From Ophiura sarsii (taxonomy: Eukaryota > Echinodermata > Ophiuroidea > Amphilepidida > Ophiuridae), in contig JAYJML010000195.1 of assembly GCA_035610835.1 (NCBI GenBank), positions 1 through 64,000 of the forward strand: a stretch of DNA of 64,000 bases. Direction: 5' to 3'. Under the pieces are notes generated by a model. The model saw only the letters and a program-made list of their open reading frames with translations. It was not told where the DNA came from and did no database searches. Made by a program: the position numbers and the translations under genes. Below are positions 31,701 through 43,400 of the stretch, one piece after another (within the stretch, counting starts at the first letter, position 1; each line of letters starts with the position of its first letter).

Positions 31701-34700
31701 CGCATTGTGGATGGGTCCGCGATGGGACTGAGGCACTGTCGTATAAACGCATTTCCCCTGTCACTATTTAGTATTAACACATGTTATCCTGGATGCAGGC
31801 CTACGGTTTGCGCCTTATACGGTTTGCGCCGGCCTTGCTCCCAGTTCCTTCAAAGGGGTTCCTGTATAATACCCTGGCTATATGATTGACTTTTTGTCTC
31901 ATCATGCCGTTTTCTGACGGTACTATAGGGTTTGCACTATGGAGCAACGGATGCTTGCCGCCTTTACTCTACCACATAACAAACTTTAATACGCTTTGAG
32001 CCACTAACGCGTGTGCACCTACGCGTGTTCCGGTATCGCCCGATTACGCGTGCGCCGGCATCGCGCGCCTGACTACTATCGCGTGAGAAGTATAGAGCCC
32101 TCGTTTGGGGGGAAATTGGCGCGGTGCCAAGAAGGGATGATTTCTTGGAAAGGAGAACAAAGGGTGATGGGGTGGGATGAGGTCAACAACACACCCATGG
32201 TTGTATTCGAATCAGACACTGGTTTCTTGGAAAAACAACAACAACAATAACAACTGGGACCCAAATTGGCACTCACCCAAAAATGGAGGAGAGCTGGGTT
32301 TCTCGCAAAGAGAACGATTTTAGGAAGCCAAAAACAACCATGAAAACAATAACAACAAATTTTACGATGATATTTCTTGGAAATATTGACACAAAAGGCG
32401 TAACCATAGGTTTCATAATATTTACCGATAGAGACTGATTTTATTTAGTATAAAAACCTTGAGAAAATTTAAGTTTACTTATAAGTTATTTAGACACCTT
32501 ATCGATCATATCGAGATAAATATTTACTAGTTGGAAAATTTTAAACCAAAAAAGCCCGACAATGGCTGCAAAATCTGGAACTATCGTGATAAACGAACTA
32601 AAACGCCCAGCAGATAGACGCGGTGAATGACGCGAAACTAGCCAAACTAGAATCCCGTATAGCGAGAGTGTAGACAGAACCGTGGTGTGAAGATGGCTTT
32701 CATGAAAGATGATAACGAACCTTGCAAATGTTTCTACTGCGATCCTTACTGGGGGTGCTACGGGAGTTTACTGGACGAACTAAACTTTGAACGATCGGAC
32801 CTCGAGAGGCGATCGGGTTATTTTTCTCACTATAGTAAAAAAGACCACAAAGACGCCCCGAAATTTCCGTACGAAAAAGGAACTATCATAGACGACGATG
32901 TAATTACAAAGATTCAAGCCTGGGAGATCGCATGTAGATCTTTGGGAATTATTCATCCTATCCTGTATTTCGCTATAGCGATGATAAAGATTCACTATGG
33001 AAGTCGAATAGCGTAATTTGAAAAGCCAATTTGGTCCTGGGTAATAATTCGATGAATGGCTAACAAATACGACCTTGACCAATAATTAACATATGTGTTT
33101 ATATCCGGATGAAGACCCTCTGGCGCCCATATTATACGATATAGCTATCAAGCAACTGGACAAGCTTCACCTAAGTCTAGTTTTCAAGGAGACGGCGAGA
33201 AATTTGTGGTTGGATCACCGTGAAATAGACTTTGAACAGTCGCTGTTAGAATTCCAACGATCATGGGAGATGAACAACTACCAAACACTGTCCGAAAGTC
33301 TGGAAGTATCGGAAACGTGTACACTATGGTGGCTATGGCAGCGAGGATGAAATTGGTATCTCTGGAAAACAGATTTACCAGATGATAGATAGACAAATCG
33401 AGGATAATGAACAGTCCAGAACTATTTCCAGGGTGATAGCTAGTATTCGAGAATACCACTCAGACTATAAGACTCTTTTTAAAGGGACTCCTACGCATTT
33501 GAAATCATGGGTCGAGATGGGAATATTAGCTCAACAGACTATGATTGGACCGCACACGCGAGAGAAGAAGTGTTTCAGGGCTTTGACGCTCTACGTATTC
33601 ACCGCTGATGATGTATGTAAAAGACTACAGGATGATGCTATGAAAAATGACATTCTCCGAGTCGTTGATGAAACTATTGAACAATGTGATGTGGATTGGA
33701 GTGTGCTACTGGACTATGACCGTACTAAATGGAACATTCTCAAGTTTTTCATTTTAAAGTTAATAACGAGTGTATTGTTCATTTACACAAAAACGTTGAT
33801 GATGTGAAATCAAATATATATTATTGTTTGAAGCGCATCACTGTCTCTATGTGTATATTATAACGTTGTACCTTATAATACCATTTTCATTGAGAAGTAG
33901 AATGGGTATAGGCCACCAGTGTTTTACTTACCATTAACATTTTTTGTTGAGAAACTTTATGAAATGATGACCTCAAAATCCAATCGAGTACATAACCTTG
34001 TAAAATGTGCGTGTATTCCGTGGTTAAAGCTAGGAGATGGCGAACCAAAGACAGTGTCACGCCCGCACTCGACCCCCATGACGCCCGTGACGCCCGCACA
34101 CGACGCCCATGACGCCCACACTCGACGCCCATGACGCCCGTGACGCCCGCACATGACGCCCGTGACGCATTCCATAAATCCTGGTCATCTCCGAAGTATA
34201 AACTGATTGGTTCAAACTTGAGCATGTTTTTGCGCGTTTCACTTATTGTAGTATAGTATTAACATATAAAGTAAGTTCAATCTGTATTTCTGTCATAATG
34301 ACCAAATACTCCAAACCTTAAGCATGTACGCCAATCCTAGTCCACTTAATCGATGTACACTCTGCAATAAAAGTTTCACGAGATACTACGATCTTAAAAG
34401 GCATCTTAAAAACATTCACTCTCAAGACAATTTTGAGATGAACGAAAACTCTGAGACGGGTGATGGTGAATCCATGCGGTCTGAAAATTCTGATTCGGAC
34501 CGGGAAACTATTGATATGGAATCAGAGATAGGGGACGAAGATGAGGACGAATCTATGGAATCGGAGATAGATGAGAGCGAGGAAGAACCTAGTTCCGAAC
34601 TTGAAGATAATATAGCGTTTCAAGAATGGTTGGAAACAGCCCAAGAGACCACACATGACACATGGACTGTGAAATATGATAAATATGTTAATGAGGGAAT

Positions 34701-37700
34701 GAGCGAAGACGATGCGAAGTATAAGGCCAATGCAAAAACCTTGTGGGCAGTCAAGAGAAGTTTCTTCAACATTTATATGGAATTTTTGTCCAGTTATATA
34801 CATTTGAAAGATGACGAAACGCATCTGGAGATTGTAGAAAATCTCGAAGAGAGATTGGATAAAGGCATGGATATTAACAGAGCCTTAAACAGGGTGGTAC
34901 CTAAATATTGGTTCAAGTTTAATGCTTTGTTTCATCAAGATGACGAGGACGAGGATGACGAAGAAGAGGAAAATGAAAAAGACCTTGACGATTGATTTCT
35001 CCATAGACTTTAAAGGTTCATTCAATACCTGTTAGGTTAAATCGTATAGAGTATAATTTGGATAGAAATGTTCTAAGGGGTTGAAAATATGAAGCAGAGA
35101 GGGCCTAATTCAGCAAAATGAAACTAATGGGAAAACTTGCGTCGGGAGGATGAGGCTTTTGACTTTCTGATCTATTTATGGGTCTTTTAACGAAGCACCC
35201 TTCTTTAAAGATTCGCGATCATATTGTATAGATTACTCATAAATCCATGTCCTGTGCCCTCTGAGTCGGCAGACAGCTTAAATGGCTTAAATAGCCTTGA
35301 ATAAAATGGAAGGTCATCAAACTAATGACCTGAAAAAGAAATGTTGTGTTTGTGTGTTGTCTTTTATCTTGTCTTGAGAAAATTGATTACCCTATCAATC
35401 GGACCTATTGATTATTGATTCAGTGTGACCTTAAATACCCCAGACCATAACATATATATATATAACGCAATGAATAGGGGTATTGATTATTGATTCAATA
35501 CTCGATGTAAACATGGAATTCCATGATGTAAACCATCATGGTGTTTAACCAGATGCAGGTTTTCGCAATTCTGTATAAGGACTAGGATTTGTACAGAGTA
35601 TACAGACCTCCGGTGCAATAGATGGATTTATTCGTAGAATCATGGAATAATACCAAATTGCGCTTGGTTTCTGGTACTCGAATCAGCGTAGTGAGTAAAT
35701 ACCATCCTGTAGAGATAAGAGTCGTAACAATTCATTGATACTACTACTAGTACTATATTACTACTACGGTACTACTACTACAACCATTATATCCGTTGGA
35801 TTTATATCTGTCTTTGGTTCGCCATCTCCTAGCTTTAACCACGGAATACACGCACATCTTACAAGGTTATGTACTCGATTGGATTTTGAGGTCATCATTT
35901 CATAAAGTTTCTCAACAAAAACAATTTTAATGGTAGGTAAAACACTGGTGGCCTAAGTACCTAAGTAAAATGTTCGTCACTAGAGACCTATATTAGGATA
36001 AATTAAACAGCCCAGATGTACACGAATCACACTCAAGACAAATAACGTTTAATTCTTTCCGTAAATACAGATTTATTTATTTCTTCAACAAGATTGCGGC
36101 ATTATTTGTTTACCTACGTCTCAGGCTATGTGAATGATGTTGCCTCCCGTGCAAATTATATTATTGTTAGTGCCTGTATCGATTCCTCTCAAACTATGAT
36201 CAAAACATGTTGTTGGTGTTGTTATAGTTGTTATTGTTAAGTACATTTGGGGGATGTAACCCATCTTGATTCGTCTTAATTATAATTGGAGAGCTTCATT
36301 CACATCCGTCACTATGAGAGTCAAATTGTTCCATTCATCAGGGTTAAGTATTAGTCCTGTCTGTGTTGGAAGAATACGATTGTATTTGTCGTTGTAAAAC
36401 TACCTGATGTGCACACTCTTTCGCCCTCTGAATTATAGTCCCTCATCTTCTTTTGTTATACTCGCCCCAGTTGTACCGTCTGCAGCAAATTCGCGCGTTA
36501 GTAAATACCTCTTTGTTAACCATTCATCGAATTATTACCCAGGACCAAATTGGCTTTTCAAATTACGCTATTCGACTTCCATAGTGAATCTGTATCATCG
36601 CTATAGCGAAATACAGGATAGGATGAATAATTCCCAAAGATCTACATGCGATCTCCCAGGCTTGAATCTTTGTAATTACATCGTCGTCTATGATAGTTCC
36701 TTTTTCGTACGGAAATTTTGGGGCGTCTTCGTGGTCTTTTTTGGTGGTCAAGTTAACTTGGCCACCTTAGAGACCAGTTGGGTCGTAATAAAACCGAAAA
36801 TATCTCCAAATTCAGTTATTCAGTGCGAAATTAATATTTTTATTTTATATTATATTAAATGTGTCTATTACCGTAAATAAAATGGTGTTCTATCGACAAT
36901 GTAGCTTTAAATAATAAATAAATGTCACTTTTAATTTGAACCTGAGTGAGACCAGTTGGGTCGTAATAAAACCGAAAATATCTAAACTTAATTAAATAAA
37001 CGCGAGGATCAAGCAAATGATACCAGCCGAGTAATTGAAATGAATAAGTAATATATAGACTCGGACAAACTGGCGAGAATTAAATTAACAAAGACCTTAA
37101 AAATACACAGCCTCGAACCCGGTCCCTCTCGCTATCGCGGCGATTGGTTACTCCACTAGGCTACAGGGACTGTGCTTACATGGATACCAGACGAACGAGC
37201 TATTATGTATACAAAGTCTTTATTGAAAGCCTCTAGCAGCCGAAATACATGAGTAAATAATAACAATTGATGATGGCCTATAAGCATGATTCTAGCAGAA
37301 TCTATGACGAGCGAAACTTAATTAAATAAACGCGAGGATCAAGCAAATGATACCAGCCGAGTAATTGAAATGAATAAGTAATATATAGACTCGGACAAAC
37401 TGGCGAGAATTAAATTAACAAAGACCTTAAAAATACACAGCCTCGAACCCGGTCCCTCTCGCTATCGCGGCGATTGGTTACTCCACTAGGCTACAGGGAC
37501 TGTGCTTACATGGATACCAGACGAACGAGCTATTATTCTGCTAGAATCATGCTTATAGGCCATCATCAATTGTTATTATTTACTCATGTATTTCGGCTGC
37601 TAGAGGCTTTCAATAAAGACTTTGTATACATAATAGCTCGTTCGTCTGGTATCCATGTAAGCACAGTCCCTGTAGCCTAGTGGAGTAACCAATCGCCGCG

Positions 37701-40400
37701 ATAGCGAGAGGGACCGGGTTCGAGGCTGTGTATTTTTAAGGTCTTTGTTAATTTAATTCTCGCCAGTTTGTCCGAGTCTATATATTACTTATTTTTATTT
37801 TATATTATATTAAATGTGTCTATTACCGTAAATAAAATGGTGTTCTAATCGACAATGTAGCGTTAAATAATAAATAAATGTCACATTTAATATTCGATTT
37901 AGTTTATTGAGTGAGAGTCTGAATGATGTATATTCATTGTAACTCCATTGGAAGTAATGAGAATCAGTAGTGTAGTGGTTGACATCGTTACCTGCCACGC
38001 GGAGAACCCCGGGTCAAATCCGCGTGGAGCCACTTTTTTGTTGTTGTATAATACATTGGTACTTTTTGATGTTCCATTATATTAATTAATTACAATATCA
38101 ATAGTTTGTTTTATTAACAAGACTTTTTTTGGGGGTACGATTGAGCACTTTATTTAATGTTATTTTTTACAAAATGTGTCATAAATTACGTCGTTCGACT
38201 CAGCTGAGGAGCACTTTATTTAATGTCATTTTTGATTTATTTTTACAGAACGATTGACTATTAATAATTATCCTGACGCCCCGGGAAATCCAAGTTATTT
38301 TGTTGCATTTTTGAATCTGTCATAAATTACGTTTTTCTCGTAATTAATCAACATTGGAATTTAAATTAAATTATAAATTATGATATTTTTTCTTTTAATT
38401 TTTTTGTTTCCATACTTCACCACATATCGCTCACGTCACATAACGTCTCGGTGATTTCCTTCCAGAAACAACACACTAGTGATCCTCTTGCCGACTTCCA
38501 CAAAATTCAACAGATCCATTCCAAGTCTTCTCATCCTTTTGACACTAAAAACACTTGTCCACCCAGTTTTTTAGAAGACCTTGTTACTATAGTGAGAAAA
38601 ATAACCCGATCGCCTCTCGAGGTCCGATAGTTCAAAGTTTAGTTCGTCCAGTAAACTCCCGTAGCATCCCCAGTAAGGATCGCAGTAGAAACATTTGCAA
38701 GGCTCGTTATCATCTTTCATGTATGCCATCTTCACACCACGGTTCTGTCTACATTCTCGCTATACGGGATTCTAGTTTGGCTAGTTTCGCGTAAGAGTCA
38801 TTCCACGCGTCTATCTGCTGGGCGTTTTAATTCGTTTATCACGATAGTTCCAGATTTTGCAGCCATTGTCGGGCTTTTTTGGTTTAAAAATGTTTAACTA
38901 GTAGAAGTAAATATTTATCTCGATATTATCGGTAAGGTGTCTAGATAACTTATAACTAAACTTAAATGTTCTCAGGGTTTTTTATACTAAATAAAATCAC
39001 TCTCTATCGGTAAATATTATGAAACCTATGGTTACGCCTTTTGTGTCAATATTTCCAAGAAATATTATCGTAAAACTTGTTGTTTGTTGTTATTGTTTTC
39101 ATGTTTGTTGTTGTTGATGTTGTTGTTGCGGTTTTCCAAGAAACCAGGCTCTGATTCGAAAACAACAACGGGTGTGTTATTGACCTCATCCCACCCCATA
39201 ACCCTTTGTTCTATTTCCTAGAAATCATCCCTTCTTGGCACCGCGCCAATTTCCCCCCAAACGAGGGCTTTATACTTCTCGCGTGCGCCGGCAATCGCCT
39301 GAATACACGCGCGCCGACAATCGCCCGATTACGCGAGTTGTGCGCCGGCCATCGCCATGGCGTGTCCAGCGTATACGCGGCGCGTAGCAATAACATAGCA
39401 ACGGGCTACAAAACCTCAAATTTCACGGAATCTAACCCAAATTTAAAAAATCAAACATAAACTGGACAATTGTGGGCCCCATACGCACCCGCACAGAAAA
39501 TTTGAAGTCAATCGAAGGTGCGGAAAGGGGAGAACATCTCCGTACAAAAATCGGCGACTCCGTATTATATATAAGACTAGCGGCGTACCCTCGCTACGCT
39601 CGGGCACTCGCTAGCTGAGTATTATTATCTAAATTAGATACCTTCATGATTTGTAGCAAAATGGGCATAGATAATGAGTTCAAAATTGTTGATCCCTGAA
39701 TTATTATTTTTTCATTTGAAATAGACTTTGTTCACAGAAATCTGAGTTTTGTGATATCTTTGAATCTCGGACCCAATTTCAATACCTCATTTAGGAGGGA
39801 AACAATGTTATAGTTACCCTATACACCTATAACAAACAAATCTTTTCTAACTTTCATTTCATTCAGCCAGAATGCTTATAGGCTTTTGAAGCCTGGCCCG
39901 AGCATTTTGCTTGAGCCTGGTCCCTTCAGGACCCAAGCGTGTGTCCGTACGGACCGACGGTTTAAACAAACAATCAAACAAACAAACCCCCCAAAATGTG
40001 CAGTACCAACACCATACTCCATATAGTGTATACATGGTATAGAAGATAGTGTGCGGTTAGTCGTCAACATGATCAAAGCGTATAGGCTATTGTGAAATAG
40101 CAAGAGGTCCTTGATACTCAGGTGCCCTTAATCCTAATATCGGTGCCACGGCGCCCTTAATAATCCAGGGATCTTAATAAGGCCTACCCAGAAACGCTAA
40201 ATATTATTATAGGTATCCCATAATAAGACATGAAATAACCACTCTGGTAGGCCCTACCCCTTAAAATCCAGTTATCACAGGTACCCTTAATATTCCATAC
40301 TCCAGGTACCCAGTGTACCCTTATAATCCAGACAGGCCTACCCACCCCATGTGTTCATACACACGTGTAGGCCTAGATTTCACAACCCCCTTCGCGGACG

Positions 40401-40432
<32 letters not shown>

Positions 40433-43400
40433 TTGCCAAGTCTCTCATAGAACACGCCGCCGCTGTATTAACATATTAAATAAATTTAGGTCCGCGACGC
40501 CACTGGTTTTTTTAGTGGTTTTATTAAGTTTTATAGTGGGTCTTTCATAGTTGGCGGGAGGCGTGTTTTCACCATGATCACTTTGTACCCACCCAGTTCA
40601 GTGTTAGCCATCCGTTTATTTTATTTTTCGGCCTATTGACATTAAATTATTTCTCCAATAGGAATATTTCTGCATGCATATTTACTCTAACAGTTCCGTG
40701 TTTATTTATAGGCCTATCCCCCATGTATAATATGATATCACGGTTTTCTGGCCTATCTATGTTTTTATATAGCGCGCCCTGACCATGGCCCGCATTGTGG
40801 ATGGGTCCGCGATTGGACTGAGGCACTGTCGTATAAACGCATTTTCCCTGTCACTATTATTAACACATGTTACCCTGGATGCAGGCCTACGATTTGCGCC
40901 TTATACATGTTATACGGTTTGCGCCGGCCTTGCTCCCAGTTCCTTCAAAGGGGTTCTTGTATACCCTGGCTATATGATTGACTTTTTGTTGTTGTCTCAT
41001 CATGCCATTTTCTTGTACTATAGGGTTTGCACTATGGAGCAACGGATGCTTGCCGCCTTTACTCTACCACATAACAAACTACGCTTTGCGCCACTAACGC
41101 GTGTGCACCTACGCGTGTTCCGGTATCGCCCGATTACGCGTGCGCCGGCAATCGGCGCCTGACTACGCGTGCGCCGGCAATCGCCTGAATACTCGCGCGC
41201 CGACAATCGCCCGATTACGCGAGTTGTGCGCCGGCCATCACCATGGCGTGCTCAGCGTATACGCGGCGCGTAGCAATAACGTAGCAACGGGCTAAAAAAG
41301 CCCAAATTTCACGAAATCTAACCCAAAATAAGAAAATCAAACATAAACTGGACAATTGTGGGACCCATACGCACTCGCACAGAAAATTTGAAGTCAATCG
41401 AAGGTGCGGAAAGGGGAGAACATCTCTGGACAAAAATGGGCAACTCCGTATTATATATAAGACTAGCGGCGTACCCTCGCTACGCTCGGGCACTCGCTAG
41501 CTGAGTATTATTATCTAAATTAGATACCTTCATGATTTGTAGCAAAATGGGCATAGATAATGAGTTCAAAATTGTTGATCCCTGAATTTTATTTTTCATT
41601 TGAAATAGACTTTGTTCACAGAAATCTGAGTTTTGTGATATCTTTGAATCTCGGAACCAATTTCAATACCCCATTTATGAGGGAAAAAATGTTATAGTTA
41701 CCCCATACACCTATAACAAACAAATCTTTTCTAACTTTCATTTCATTCTGCCAGAATGCTTCAATAGGCTTTTTAAGCCTGGCCCGAGCATTTTGCTTGA
41801 GCCTGGTCCCTTCAGGACCCAAGCGTGTGTCCGTACGGACGGTTTAAACAAACAATCAAACAAACAAACAAACCCCCCAAAATGTGCAGTACCAACTCCA
41901 TACCCCATATAGTGTATGCATGGTATAGAAGATAGTGTGCGGTTGGGTTAGTCGTCAACATGATCAAAGCGTATAGGCTGCCGGATATTCAGTTGCCCTT
42001 AATCCTAATATCGGTGCCACGGCGCCCTTAATAATCCAGGGATCTTAATAAGGCCTACCCAGAAACGCTAAATATTATTATAGGTATCCCATAAGACATG
42101 AAATAACCACTCTGGTAAGCCCTACCCCTTAAAATCCAGTTAATATTAATATTCCATACTCCAGGTACCCAGTGTACCCTTATAATCCAGACAGGCCTAC
42201 CCACCCCATGTGTTCATACACACGTGTAGGCCTAGATTTCACAACCCCCTTCGCGGACGCCCCCCCCCCCCCCCCCCAAACAACAAACAAACAAACCTCC
42301 CAAAATGTGCAGTACCAACCCCATACCCCATATAGTGTAGGCCTATAATACATGGTATAGAAGATAGTAGTGTGCGGTTAGTCGTCAACATGATCAAAGC
42401 GTTGAGTTTTGTGATATCTTTGAATCTCGGACCCAATTTCAATACCCCATTTAGGAGGGAAACAATGTTATAGTTACCCGGTGTTGGAAGTGGCTCTTTT
42501 TACTTCAGGCTTTTCTAACTTTCATTTCATTCAGCCAGCATGCTTATAGGCTTTTTAAGCCTGGCCCGAGCATTTTCATTTTGCTTGAGCCTGGTCCCTT
42601 CAGGACCCAAGCGTGTGTCCGTACGGACCGACAGTTTAAACAAACAAACAAACAAACAAACAAACCCCCCAAAATGTGCAGTATCAACCCCATACCCCAT
42701 ATAGTGTATACATGGTATAGAAGATAGTGTGCGGTTAGTCGTCAACATGATCAAAGCGTATTTAGGCTATTGTGCAATAGCAAGAGGTCCTTGATACTCA
42801 GGTGCCCTTAATCCTAATATCGGTGCCATGGCGCCCTTAATAATCCAGGGATCTTAATAAGGCCTACCCAGAAACGCTAAATATTATTAGGTATCCCATA
42901 ATAAGACATGAAATAACCACTCTGGTATAGGCCCTACCCCCATACATCCTTAAAATCCAGTTATCACAGGTAGGCCATTAATAGTCCATACTCCAGGTAC
43001 CCAGTACCCTTATAATCCAGACAGGCCTACCCACCCCATGTGTTCATACACACGTGTAGGCCTAGATTTCACAACCCCCTTCGCGGACGCCCCCGCCCCC
43101 CCCCCCCCCCCCCCCCCCCTTAAAAGTTGCCAAGTCTCTCATAGAACACACCGCCGCTGTATTAAATAAATTTAGGTCCGCGACGCCACTGGGTATTTTT
43201 AGTGGTTTTATTAAGTTTTATGGTGGGTCTTTCATAGTTGGCGGGAGGCGGGTTCTCACCATGATCACTTTGTACCCACCAAGTTCAGTGTTTTTCGGCC
43301 TATTGACATTAAATTATTTCTCCAGTAGGACTATTTCTGCATACATATTTTGCTCTAACAGTTCCTTGTTTATTTATAGGCCTATCCCCCATGTATATGA

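Larger units (their letters stand above)
36741..38580. mobile_element. 1.8-kb insertion in the right inverted repeat, with repeated tRNA-like units
   Basis: At its borders the inverted repeat breaks off and resumes. Inside, a unit containing AAACTTAATTAAATAAACGCG and a tRNA-like module occurs at 36987-37313, again at 37314-37535, and in inverse at about 37536-37790. A block with TTAAATGTGTCTATTACCGT flanks them at about 36852 and 37806. The result is a large palindrome centred near 37536. Confidence 0.7.
32086..39279. mobile_element. Maverick/Polinton-like element with long inverted ends, 7.2 kb
   Basis: The ends are AGAAGTATAGAGCCCTCG and, inverted, AGAAGTATAAAGCCCTCG, with the hexamer CGCGTG on both sides (32080-32085, 39280-39285). 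The left inverted repeat runs to about 33066 (about 980 bp). Its partner is 39279-38581 plus 36741-36518, split by a 1.8-kb insertion. AG...CT ends, long inverted repeats and 6-bp duplications are Maverick/Polinton traits. No integrase, protein-primed polymerase, packaging ATPase, protease or capsid frame is visible, and full elements are 15-20 kb, so this is a small or deleted relative. It carries three or four unidentified ORFs. Confidence 0.7.
30282..39576 (-). mobile_element. Helitron unit 1, interrupted by two later insertions
   Basis: Without the Maverick-like element (32086-39279) and the TTAA MITE (30721-31093) it is about 1.7 kb. Shared landmarks include AAGCGTGTGTCCGTACGGAC, TTCGCGGACGCC followed by a C-run, TAGCGCGCCCTG and GCGTGTGCACCTACGCGTGT. 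Sibling units show both insertion sites empty. Confidence 0.78.

Noticed and set aside
33184..33459. Minus-strand frame opposite the Maverick-like ORF
   Set aside because: The plus strand shows protein-like composition across the frameshift; the minus frame has no continuation or motif.
32086..39279. Complete Maverick or adintovirus genome
   Set aside because: No polymerase B, integrase, ATPase, protease or capsid motif was found on either strand; only the ends and size of the duplication support the relationship.
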